Origin: Comamonadaceae bacterium
GTDB taxonomy: Bacteria > Pseudomonadota > Gammaproteobacteria > Burkholderiales > Burkholderiaceae_C
Length of the DNA stretch: 50,750 nucleotides
Assembly (NCBI GenBank): GCA_947378785.1
Contig: CANCLK010000016.1
Location: 1 to 50,750, forward strand
Direction of reading: 5' to 3'
Part shown: positions 27,186-34,600 of the stretch, piece by piece
Position numbering within the stretch: the stretch's first letter is position 1
How the letters are laid out: each line of letters starts with the position of its first letter
Made by a program: the position numbers and the translations under genes
Notes under the pieces: generated by a model
Told to the model about the DNA's origin: nothing
The model's input: only the letters and a program-made list of their open reading frames with translations
The model's database searches: none

Positions 27186-28271
27186 TCAGGCTGCGCGCCG
27201 CTGTTCGCCGCGCAGCAACTGGCAGACAGCGTCGGTCACTTGCGCGGTGTTGGCCTGGCCGCCGAGGTCACGCGTGTGCAAGCGAACGTCAGCGGTCACG
27301 GTCTCAATCGCCTGCATGAGTTGCGCAGCTTCTTGCGGCAGACCGAGGTGCTCGAGCATCATCACGCAAGACCAAAACGTGCCAACCGGGTTCGCCAAAC
27401 CCTGACCCATGATGTCAAACGCTGAGCCGTGGATCGGCTCAAACATGGAAGGGTAGCGACGCTCAGGATCGATGTTGCCGGTGGGCGCAATGCCCAAGCT
27501 ACCGGCCAGCGCGGCGGCCAAGTCGCTCAGCACGTCAGCGTGCAGATTGGTGGCCACCAGTGTGTCCAGTGTGGCTGGCCGATTGACCATGCGGGCGGTG
27601 CAGGCGTCGACCAGTTCTTTGTCCCATGTGACATCGGGGAACTCTTGGCTGATTTGGACGGCGATCTCGTCCCACATCACCATCGCGTGGCGCTGAGCAT
27701 TGGATTTGGTCACCACCGTCAATAATTTTCTGGGGCGCGACTGGGCGAGTTTGAAAGCGAAACGCATGATGCGCTCGACGCCGGCGCGCGTCAGGATCGA
27801 CATGTCGGTGGCGACCTCGATCGGGTGCCCTTGGTGAACCCGACCGCCGACACCGGCGTACTCGCCTTCCGAGTTTTCACGCACGATGACCCAGTTCAGG
27901 TCTTGCATGCTGCAACGTTTGAGCGGGCTGTCAATGCCGGGCAAGATGCGCGTTGGCCGAACGTTGGCGTACTGGTCAAAGCCTTGGCAAATCTTCAGGC
28001 GCAAGCCCCACAAGGTGATGTGGTCAGGGATGTGCGGATCACCGGCGGAGCCAAAAAGAATCGCGTCCATGGGTCGCAGCGCGTCAAGGCCATCGGCCGG
28101 CATCATCACGCCATGTTGGCGGTAGTAGTCGCCGCCCCAGTCGAAACCGTGGAAGTCAAACTTGAACTTGTTTTGGGTCGCGGCCAGCGCCTGCAAAACG
28201 GTTTGCCCAGCGGGCACCACCTCTTTGCCAATGCCGTCGCCAGGAATACAGGCTATTTTGTAAATTTTCAT
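27186..28271 (-). CDS. ttuC: Tartrate dehydrogenase/decarboxylase (TtuC/DmlA family)
   Basis: A 361-residue beta-decarboxylating dehydrogenase related to isopropylmalate dehydrogenase. Visible parts are the N-terminal IACIPGDGIGKEV, the substrate loop LKICQGFDQYANVRP, VIVRENSEGEYAGVG, the Lys-Asn site TVVTKSNAQRH, and NLHADVLSDLAAALAGSLG with GSAFDIMGQGLANP. The YANVRP and SEGEYAG forms are those of tartrate dehydrogenase and D-malate dehydrogenase, not LeuB. It acts on L- and meso-tartrate (giving oxaloglycolate or glycerate) and often on D-malate. First gene of the minus-strand tartrate operon, divergent from a LysR gene. Confidence 0.9.
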   Translation of the reverse strand: MKIYKIACIPGDGIGKEVVPAGQTVLQALAATQNKFKFDFHGFDWGGDYYRQHGVMMPADGLDALRPMDAILFGSAGDPHIPDHITLWGLRLKICQGFDQYANVRPTRILPGIDSPLKRCSMQDLNWVIVRENSEGEYAGVGGRVHQGHPIEVATDMSILTRAGVERIMRFAFKLAQSRPRKLLTVVTKSNAQRHAMVMWDEIAVQISQEFPDVTWDKELVDACTARMVNRPATLDTLVATNLHADVLSDLAAALAGSLGIAPTGNIDPERRYPSMFEPIHGSAFDIMGQGLANPVGTFWSCVMMLEHLGLPQEAAQLMQAIETVTADVRLHTRDLGGQANTAQVTDAVCQLLRGEQRRAA

Positions 28272-28344
28272 GGCCTGACTTTAGCCATTGCCGAAAGCTC
28301 TGCCAGCGCTTAAAGTGATGTCATTGTTTACTTAGGAGTTATCA

Positions 28345-29274
28345 ATGAGCGGTTCCGCGCCATCCGAGATGGCCTTTTTCAGCGAACTGGTTCGTTGCGG
28401 CGGTTTTTCACTGACCGCGCGCGAACTGGGCGTGACAACTGCCGCCATCAGCAAGCGGCTGGCGCACTTAGAAGAACGGCTCGGCGTGCGCTTGCTCAAT
28501 CGCACCACGCGCCGCACCAGCCTGACCGCTGAGGGCGAGATTTACCTCGCCCATGCGCGCCGCATTCTGGCCGAGATCAACGACATGGAGCAGCTGGTGT
28601 CGCAGGCCCACGCCATGCCTCAAGGGCTCTTGCGCATCAACGCCACGCCGGGGTTTGGGCGCAGCCATGTCGCGCCGCTGATTTCGCGCTTCGTCAAACT
28701 CCATACAGAAGTCCAGGTGCAATTGCAGCTGACGGTCGATCCGCCGAGCTTGGCCGAAGACACGTTCGACATTTGCATCCGCTTTGGTGAGCCACCCGAT
28801 GCGCGCGTGATGGCTCGCAAGATTGCCCCGAACCGGCGCCTGCTGTGCGCCTCACCGGCTTACTTGGCGCGTCACGGCGCCCCCAAGGTGCCGAGCGACT
28901 TGGCACGGCACAACTGCCTGGGTATCCGACAAGGCGACGATGCTTATGGCAGCTGGCGACTGTCTTCAGGCAAGCGCATGGAAACCGTCAAGGTACGCGG
29001 CAACCTCAGCACCACCGATGGTGAAATCGCAGTTGATTGGGCGTTGGACGGCCACGGCATCCTCATGCGCGCGGAATGGGATATCGCCAAATACGTCCGC
29101 AGCGGCCGCTTGGTGCAGGTGCTGGAAGGTTATGAAACACCGCCGGCTGACATCCATCTGGTGTATCCGCAGCGGCTGCAAATGTCAGCGCGGCTGCGGG
29201 CTTTTGTCGATTTCACGGCTAAACATTTTGAAAAATCATCCACCTTGGCGGCGGGTCTGGTCACCCGCTGGTGA
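28345..29274 (+). CDS. LysR-family regulator of tartrate genes (DmlR/TtuA-like)
   Basis: A 309-residue LysR regulator with an N-terminal helix-turn-helix (FSLTARELGVTTAAISKRLAH, near residues 20-40) and the block LNRTTRRTSLTAEGE typical of the DmlR branch, which controls D-malate/tartrate dehydrogenase genes. AGGAG at the right distance supports the ATG at 28345. It is divergent from ttuC with a 73-nt gap, the classic arrangement for autoregulation and activation by a C4 acid. Its stop is 2 nt from the stop of the convergent LysR gene. Confidence 0.88.
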   Translation: MSGSAPSEMAFFSELVRCGGFSLTARELGVTTAAISKRLAHLEERLGVRLLNRTTRRTSLTAEGEIYLAHARRILAEINDMEQLVSQAHAMPQGLLRINATPGFGRSHVAPLISRFVKLHTEVQVQLQLTVDPPSLAEDTFDICIRFGEPPDARVMARKIAPNRRLLCASPAYLARHGAPKVPSDLARHNCLGIRQGDDAYGSWRLSSGKRMETVKVRGNLSTTDGEIAVDWALDGHGILMRAEWDIAKYVRSGRLVQVLEGYETPPADIHLVYPQRLQMSARLRAFVDFTAKHFEKSSTLAAGLVTRW

Positions 29275-29276
29275 TC

Positions 29277-30179
29277 TCAAGCCGTCTGGCTGCGCGCCCA
29301 GTCACGCAAGGCCTCGGCAAACTCCAGTACCGCCGGAGAGCTGTCGGCCGTGCGCCGCAGCAGATAGACATCACCGCTGACACCCGAGGCTTTGATGCCC
29401 CCTTTGAGTTTGCATAAATCCACGGCGCCTTCGCGCAAGCGCACCAATGATGCTGGCACCAAAGAAACACCCAAACCGGCCGCTACCAAATTCAACACGG
29501 CCGGAATTTCCACCACCTGCTGCACGATGCGCGGCGCAAAGCCAGCTTGCACGCAGGCGTCATAAACGCTTTGTGCAAACGCGGAGGACTCCAATCGCAA
29601 AAATACGAAGTCTTCGTGTTTGAGTTCCGCCAGCTGAATGCTTTTGCGTCCAGCCAAGGCATGGCCGAGCGGCAACGCGCAGACCACGGGGTCGCGCCAG
29701 AGCAGGGTCGCCGTCAACTCACCGTCATCCGGGGCGCTGCGGGACACGCTCAAGTCCAATTGGCCGGCCCGCAAAGCTTGCACATGGTCGGCCGGCCGCA
29801 TTTCTTGCAGCACCACTTCAACACCCGATCGACGCTCACGAAACTGCTTGATGAAGCTCGGGAACGGCCCCAAAAAATGCGAACCCGCCAACCCCACCTG
29901 CACGCGGCCCTCCACCCCTTCGGCGACGCGCCGCACATGGCTGCGCGCGTCTTCAATGCGTTCCAGCACGGCCCGCGCATGCGGCAGCAAAGCCTTGCCG
30001 GCTTCGCTGAGTTCAACGCTGCGGCTGGTCCGGTTGAACAGCCGTGCACCCAACTCGGCCTCCAGATTAGCGATCTGGTAGCTCAAAGGCGGCTGCGACA
30101 CGTGGAGCTTTTTCGCCGCCCGGGTGAAGCTCAGCTCACTGGCCAGCACCATGAAATAGCGCAACTGTCGAAGGTCCAT
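29277..30179 (-). CDS. LysR-family regulator of maleate genes (CatM/BenM-like)
   Basis: A 300-residue LysR regulator. The DNA-binding part (LSFTRAAKKLHVSQPPLSYQI, residues 16-36; LFNRTSRSVELSEAG) is of the CatM/BenM/HcaR branch. The effector domain includes LRAGQLDLSVSR and LVAAGLGVSLVPASL. It is divergent from the maleate isomerase gene with a 112-nt gap containing a near-palindrome. Control of maiA and its receptor is inferred from this arrangement. Effector probably maleate. Confidence 0.87.
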   Translation of the reverse strand: MDLRQLRYFMVLASELSFTRAAKKLHVSQPPLSYQIANLEAELGARLFNRTSRSVELSEAGKALLPHARAVLERIEDARSHVRRVAEGVEGRVQVGLAGSHFLGPFPSFIKQFRERRSGVEVVLQEMRPADHVQALRAGQLDLSVSRSAPDDGELTATLLWRDPVVCALPLGHALAGRKSIQLAELKHEDFVFLRLESSAFAQSVYDACVQAGFAPRIVQQVVEIPAVLNLVAAGLGVSLVPASLVRLREGAVDLCKLKGGIKASGVSGDVYLLRRTADSSPAVLEFAEALRDWARSQTA

Positions 30180-30189
30180 GATTCATCCA

Positions 30190-30220
30190 ATACCGATATA
30201 GATCCATCCATATTATGTAT
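30190..30220. promoter_or_regulatory. Candidate LysR operator between lysR and maiA
   Basis: The outer arms ATAC and GTAT and the inner TATaGAT / ATCcATA are symmetric around 30205, allowing a one-base gap, in an AT-rich part of the 112-nt divergent gap. This resembles a LysR recognition dyad. Sequence evidence only. Confidence 0.4.
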
Positions 30221-30291
30221 TTGCATGTATCAATCAGCAGGAAGAAGATCTGGCCTGTTAATAAGCCTGAAATCAAAAAGAAAGCCAGCGC

Positions 30292-31044
30292 ATGAGCCGT
30301 TCTTACCGCGTGGGACTGATCGTCCCGAGCTCCAACACCACCATGGAAACCGAGATTCCGGCCATGCTGCATGCCCGCGAGTTGGTGCTGCCGGAGCGCT
30401 TCACCTTTCACTCTAGCCGCATGCGCATGAAGGAAGTCACCAAAGCCGAACTCGAAGCGATGGACCGCGACTCCGACCGCTGCGCACTGGAACTCTCTGA
30501 TGCCCGCATGGACACCATGGGTTACGCCTGCCTGGTGGCCATCATGAGCATGGGCAAGGGCTACCACCGCGAATCTCAACGCAGACTGCAAGAAGTCACC
30601 GCAGCCAATGGTGGGCCGACCTCCGTCACCACCAGCGCCGGGGCCTTGGTCGAAGGCTTGCAGGCGCTGGGCGCCAAGCGCGTGTCGATCATTGCGCCTT
30701 ACATGAAACCGTTGACACGCCTGGTCATTGACTACCTTGAGCATGAAGGGATTGAAGTCGTGGATAGTATTTCGCTGGAGATCCCGAACAACTTAGAGGT
30801 CGGTGCGCGTGACCCTAAAGCGCCGGCCGAGTTGTACAAACAGCTCAATCTGAAAGGCGTGGATGCCATCGTGGCATCGGCCTGCGTGCAGATGCCATCG
30901 CTGGCCGCCGTGCCGATGATCGAGCTGGCCAGCGGCTTGCCTGTGGTTTCTAGCGCGGTCTGCACCACTTGGGCTTTGCTGAAAAACCTTGGCCTTGAGC
31001 GCCGCGTGCCCAATGCCGGTACGCTACTCTCCGGCAAGTATTAA
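30292..31044 (+). CDS. maiA: Maleate cis-trans isomerase
   Basis: A 250-residue Asp/Glu-racemase-superfamily enzyme converting maleate to fumarate. The opening VGLIVPSSNTTMETEIPAML and FTFHSSRMRM are characteristic of maleate isomerase (MaiA/NicE). The two catalytic cysteines are C80 (YACLVAIM) and C198 (ASACVQMPS). Their separation of 118 residues equals that of the Nocardia enzyme (C76, C194). It is followed by a Bug receptor gene at 43 nt and preceded by a divergent LysR gene, making a compact maleate uptake and use module. No nic genes are present, so a nicotinate pathway is not indicated here. Confidence 0.92.
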   Translation: MSRSYRVGLIVPSSNTTMETEIPAMLHARELVLPERFTFHSSRMRMKEVTKAELEAMDRDSDRCALELSDARMDTMGYACLVAIMSMGKGYHRESQRRLQEVTAANGGPTSVTTSAGALVEGLQALGAKRVSIIAPYMKPLTRLVIDYLEHEGIEVVDSISLEIPNNLEVGARDPKAPAELYKQLNLKGVDAIVASACVQMPSLAAVPMIELASGLPVVSSAVCTTWALLKNLGLERRVPNAGTLLSGKY

Positions 31045-31087
31045 TCATTTCAATCGCTTCCCCAAAATGACTAAACCAGAGACAACC

Positions 31088-32065
31088 ATGACCCACAAAC
31101 GAGATTTCATTCGCCAGACCGCGCTAGCCGGCTGCGCCCTGCTGCTGAGCGGTGCCGCGCTGGCACAAGCCTTTCCGAGCAAACCCATCACCTTGGTGGT
31201 ACCGAATCCACCAGGCGGCTTTGTCGATGCGTCAGCCCGCCTGATCAGCGAACCGCTTTCGCGCGTGATGAACCAGACTGTCATCGTTGACAACAAAGGC
31301 GGCGGCAGCGGCAACGTGGCTTATGGCCAAGTCGCCCGCGCCCATGCGGACGGCTACACGCTGCTGACGTCTTACTCGGCGTACCACGTCGGTAACCCGG
31401 CACTGTCACCCAAGTTGCCTTGGGCGCAAAAAGACCTGACGCCTGTCGCCCTCATCACCGTGGCAACTAACATTATTGCGGTGCACCCGTCGGTGCCCGT
31501 CAACAACCTTAAAGAATTCATTGGCTACCTCAAAGCCAACCCGGGCAAGCTGAGCTACGCCTCGCAAGGCAATGGCTCGCTCTCGCACATTGGCACTGAA
31601 ATGTTCAAGATGCAGACCGGCACCAGCATGGTTCACATTCCCTATCGCGGCTCCGGTCCCGCCATCCAAGATGTGTTGTCGGGTCAAGTTCAGGTGTTCA
31701 TCAGTACGCCACCGTCTTTGATGAGCCATGTGCAAGCCGGCACACTCAAGGGCCTGGCAGTCACCAGCAAAGCCCGCCACCCCGGCGTACCTAAAGTCCC
31801 GACGACAACAGAAGCAGGCTTGAAAGGCTTTGAACTCGAGGCCTGGGTTGGCATCTTCGCGCCCGCTGGGACACCCCCTGACGTGGTGGCCAAGCTGTCT
31901 GCCTCTATCAAGCAGGCGCTGGAATTGCCAGAGACCAAAACGCGTGCCACCGCCGCCGGCATTGACCTGCGCTACCAGCCACCCGCTGAACTCGATGCCT
32001 TGGTGAAACGTGAAACTGAGTTCTGGGCCAAGACCATCAAGGCAGCGGGTATCACGGCCGACTGA
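31088..32065 (+). CDS. Bug/TctC-family periplasmic receptor of the maleate module
   Basis: A 325-residue exported receptor starting at 31088 (MTHKRDFIRQTALAG, cleavage near AALA-QAF). The N-terminus carries KRDFIRQ, a hydrophobic stretch and Ala cleavage site. Family blocks: [50 protein letters not shown] and HIPYRGSGPAIQD. The longer frame opening at 30989 overlaps maiA and has no signal peptide. It probably binds maleate; this rests on gene position only. Its stop codon abuts the puuD stop with no spacer. Confidence 0.87.
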   Translation: MTHKRDFIRQTALAGCALLLSGAALAQAFPSKPITLVVPNPPGGFVDASARLISEPLSRVMNQTVIVDNKGGGSGNVAYGQVARAHADGYTLLTSYSAYHVGNPALSPKLPWAQKDLTPVALITVATNIIAVHPSVPVNNLKEFIGYLKANPGKLSYASQGNGSLSHIGTEMFKMQTGTSMVHIPYRGSGPAIQDVLSGQVQVFISTPPSLMSHVQAGTLKGLAVTSKARHPGVPKVPTTTEAGLKGFELEAWVGIFAPAGTPPDVVAKLSASIKQALELPETKTRATAAGIDLRYQPPAELDALVKRETEFWAKTIKAAGITAD

Positions 32066-33265
32066 TCAGCGAACAGACGCGCCGGCCTCAAACCAGCGGC
32101 CAATCAAAGCCCGCTCATCGTCGGTGATGCCGGTGGCGTTGTTCATCGGCATGATCTTGCTGACCACGACCTGTTGGTACATCGCCTGCGCATGCAGTTG
32201 GACGGCTTCGGGCGAATCAACACGCACGTTTTTCATTTGAACCTGCTCACCATGGCACATGTAGCAGCGCTGTGCCAGCACCGGCTGCAGCATCTGATAG
32301 CTGACGACCGCAGGCAAGGCGCTAGCAGCCGCACGCGGTGCCGGCTTGAGCCAAACGATGGTGGCCAGAATGACGGCCACGCCTACCAGCGCGTAGGCCA
32401 ACGGATTGCCGTTGCGACCGAGCTTGTAGCCATGGCGCAGCACAAAAAATTGGCGAATCGCCGCGCCGGCGAACATCATGAGAATCAGCACCAGCCAGTT
32501 GTGCGGATGGCTCCAAGTGAAACTGTAATGGTTGCTGAGCATGGCAAACAGCACCGGCAGCGTGAAGTAAGTGTTGTGCACACTGCGCTGCTTGCCGCGC
32601 TGGCCATGCACAGGATCGACCGGCTCACCGGCTTTGATCGCAGCAACCACCGTGCGTTGGCCGGGAATGATCCAGACAAACACATTGGCGCTCATGGCAG
32701 TGGCCATCATGGCACCGACCAGCAAGAAAGCCGCACGCCCGGCAAACAAATGGCAGGCCAGCCACGACGCGACACAAACCAGCACCAGCACGCCCACGCC
32801 GACCAGCGCATCGGCATTTTTGCGCTGCCCCATGACGCGACAAATGCCGTCGTACAGCAACCAAAACACCACCAAGAATGAAAGCGCCGCCGCACCGGCT
32901 GCAAGCGGCGACCAATCCATCAGCGATTTATCAATCAGGTAGGTGCTGGCCTGCCACAGGTAAGACACCGTGAACAACGCCATGCCGGTGAGCCAGGTGC
33001 TGTAGGCCTCCCAGTAAAACCAGTGCAGGTGGGCAGGCATTTTTGGCGGCTTCAGGGCGAACTTAACCGGGTGGTAAAAACCCCCGCCGTGCAATGCCCA
33101 GAGCTCGCCACTCACGCCCTGCTGCTTCAGGTCTTCGTCCACCGGCGGCGTCAGGCTAGAGTCTAAAAAGACAAAATAAAAGGAGGAGCCAATCCAAGCG
33201 ATGGCGGTGAGCACGTGGACCCAACGCAGCAGCAGGTTGGCCCAGTCGAGAAGATAAGTTTCCAT
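32066..33265 (-). CDS. puuD: Membrane urate hydroxylase PuuD (with cytochrome c domain)
   Basis: A 399-residue protein with an N-terminal membrane domain of about eight helices (LLLRWVHVLTAIAWIGSSFYF; FYHPVKFALKP; WFYWEAYSTW in the form HWFYWEAYSTW) and a C-terminal cytochrome c domain with CYMCH (C334, C337, H338) and a likely Met ligand in IMPMNNATG. This is the DUF989-cytochrome c architecture of PuuD, which oxidises urate to 5-hydroxyisourate and passes electrons to the respiratory chain rather than making H2O2. It continues the XdhAB pathway. It is convergent with the maleate receptor gene. Confidence 0.93.
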   Translation of the reverse strand: METYLLDWANLLLRWVHVLTAIAWIGSSFYFVFLDSSLTPPVDEDLKQQGVSGELWALHGGGFYHPVKFALKPPKMPAHLHWFYWEAYSTWLTGMALFTVSYLWQASTYLIDKSLMDWSPLAAGAAALSFLVVFWLLYDGICRVMGQRKNADALVGVGVLVLVCVASWLACHLFAGRAAFLLVGAMMATAMSANVFVWIIPGQRTVVAAIKAGEPVDPVHGQRGKQRSVHNTYFTLPVLFAMLSNHYSFTWSHPHNWLVLILMMFAGAAIRQFFVLRHGYKLGRNGNPLAYALVGVAVILATIVWLKPAPRAAASALPAVVSYQMLQPVLAQRCYMCHGEQVQMKNVRVDSPEAVQLHAQAMYQQVVVSKIMPMNNATGITDDERALIGRWFEAGASVR

Positions 33266-33276
33266 GGTCTATGCCT

Positions 33277-33292
33277 AGCAATCCCCATGCCT
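33277..33292 (-). promoter_or_regulatory. Sigma-54-like element close to the puuD start
   Basis: On the minus strand AGGCATGGGGATTGCT matches the sigma-54 consensus at GGCA, G and TTGC(T), with GG and GC spaced exactly 10 nt. It ends only 11 nt before the puuD ATG, which would leave almost no leader, so it may be fortuitous or the real start codon may be further downstream. The rest of 33266-33524 shows no gene; it contains a 13-nt GGAATTGAATTCC palindrome at 33381-33393. Confidence 0.35.
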
Positions 33293-33524
33293 TGGCTGCG
33301 AAACGGCGTCGCTCCAGCGAGACATGGTTGTCGGACTGCTCACCACTGCGGGCGCTGTAAGCAGCATGGGCCGCGACACTGGAATTGAATTCCGGCTCCG
33401 CTGCGGCCTAGCGGGGTCGAGTGTATACAAGATTAGCTCAGCAACTACGTAAAAGCCATGGAAAGAAGTCAGCTTGTGGTCAGGTTCGAAACTCGACAAT
33501 TACATGTCTACAAAGTAAAGATTC

Positions 33525-34526
33525 ATGTATTTACGACAAATTTTGATGGCTGCTGGGCTTTTCCCTAAACCGAAAAATTCGCCCGAGCTGCCGCATTTGA
33601 TAAGCTTTGCACCGCTTGAGAATCAACTCGCGTGGCCATCGATGGCTGATGTGATTGGCGTCTTTCGCGCAAGCCAATTCGTGCATCGGCTCAAGTACCA
33701 ATGCCGGATGTTGCCGGCCTCGGCAGCGCGGCGACATTTTCTTCGATACTTGTCGGAGAACGCTGTTTGGTGCTCTCTTTTCAGCTTGAATCACCGCTGC
33801 TATTACGTGCCGTTCAGGCTCTTTTTAGACCGTCGCTGGTCGCAGAAAATGCGCTTCGAGCAATGCGCCAAAGACTTGCGCGTCGCCAAAACCAAGTTTG
33901 GTTTGACGATGGCTCAGCAACTGGTTAAGGGCCAGCACGTCAGGCTCAATGAGCAAGCTTCTTTCTCTGTTGATCTTGAGCTCAACCGCATCAGTTTTCA
34001 TGAGGGCTTTTGGTCTCTCTCGCTGAAAGACAGCGATGGGCAAGCGCTGTTCAACGTGAGTTTTGGGTTTTTAAGCCTCAACTCAGTTCTGGTGGCTTCC
34101 GTCCAAGGTGTTCGAGGTGAGTCAGGCGGCAACCTTGAAGCCATCCAATCCATCACCAAGCAGAACCACGGACTGCGCCCTCATCACTTATTGCTGAATA
34201 TTTTCCAAATGGCTTGCGCTGTGTGGGGTATCACGGAAATACGCGGCATTGACCCTGACCATCAGGTCAAAAAACGTCGAAACACAGACAAGCAAGGCTT
34301 CAGGTTTGACTACCGCGAGTTTTGGGCCGAATTGGGTGCAGTGCAACTCGGTGATCAGGATTGGCTGATGCCCAATCAACCGCAACGCCGTGCTGTCGAA
34401 GACATCCCTTCCCGCAAACGGTCGCTGTACCGCAAGCGCTACGCTTGGCTCGACAACGTTGCCGTTGGGGTTGTGACGTCTTTGGCGTCTTCTGCAGAGC
34501 AGACAAGCTCGTCGCTTCGAGCGTAG
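33525..34526 (+). CDS. DUF535 (VirK/YbjX-family) protein
   Basis: A 333-residue soluble protein of the VirK/YbjX family. Recognisable blocks are RCYYVPFRLFLDRRW, GFWSLSLKDSDGQALFNVSFG, VQGVRGESGGNLEAIQSITKQNHGLRPHHLLL and a basic C-terminal part (KRRNTDKQGFRFDYREFW; KRSLYRKRYAW). Members are linked to cell-envelope stress and virulence in enterics; biochemical role unknown. Codon use is visibly more A/T-rich than in neighbouring genes, suggesting later acquisition. The last residues SSSLRA and the TAG stop lie inside a dispersed repeat. It does not fit the purine theme of puuD and xdhC on either side. Confidence 0.85.
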   Translation: MYLRQILMAAGLFPKPKNSPELPHLISFAPLENQLAWPSMADVIGVFRASQFVHRLKYQCRMLPASAARRHFLRYLSENAVWCSLFSLNHRCYYVPFRLFLDRRWSQKMRFEQCAKDLRVAKTKFGLTMAQQLVKGQHVRLNEQASFSVDLELNRISFHEGFWSLSLKDSDGQALFNVSFGFLSLNSVLVASVQGVRGESGGNLEAIQSITKQNHGLRPHHLLLNIFQMACAVWGITEIRGIDPDHQVKKRRNTDKQGFRFDYREFWAELGAVQLGDQDWLMPNQPQRRAVEDIPSRKRSLYRKRYAWLDNVAVGVVTSLASSAEQTSSSLRA

Positions 34527-34600
34527 CGCCGCAATCCATGACGCCTAGACTGCCGCGCTACGCTCGCAATGACGAGACCGCTACGCTCGCAATGACGAAG
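34511..34600. repeat. REP-like inverted repeat (GCGAGCGTAGCGCGGCARTCC type) with an extra half copy
   Basis: The left arm at about 34511-34538 and the right arm at about 34545-34574 are imperfect reverse complements built on CGAGCGTAGCGCCGCAATCC / GACTGCCGCGCTACGCTCG. A further copy of the outer half (CGCTACGCTCGCAATGACGA) follows at 34579-34598. The same unit occurs as a perfect inverted repeat at 38463-38540. The element supplies the last codons and stop of the DUF535 gene and of xdhC. Confidence 0.85.

Noticed and set aside
30292-31044. Aspartate/glutamate racemase or arylmalonate decarboxylase
   Set aside because: Same superfamily, but the PSSNTTMETEIP opening and the spacing of the two cysteines match maleate isomerase.
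33381-33393. GGAATTGAATTCC palindrome upstream of puuD
   Set aside because: A short symmetric sequence with no second copy noticed and no link to a known regulator; could be chance.
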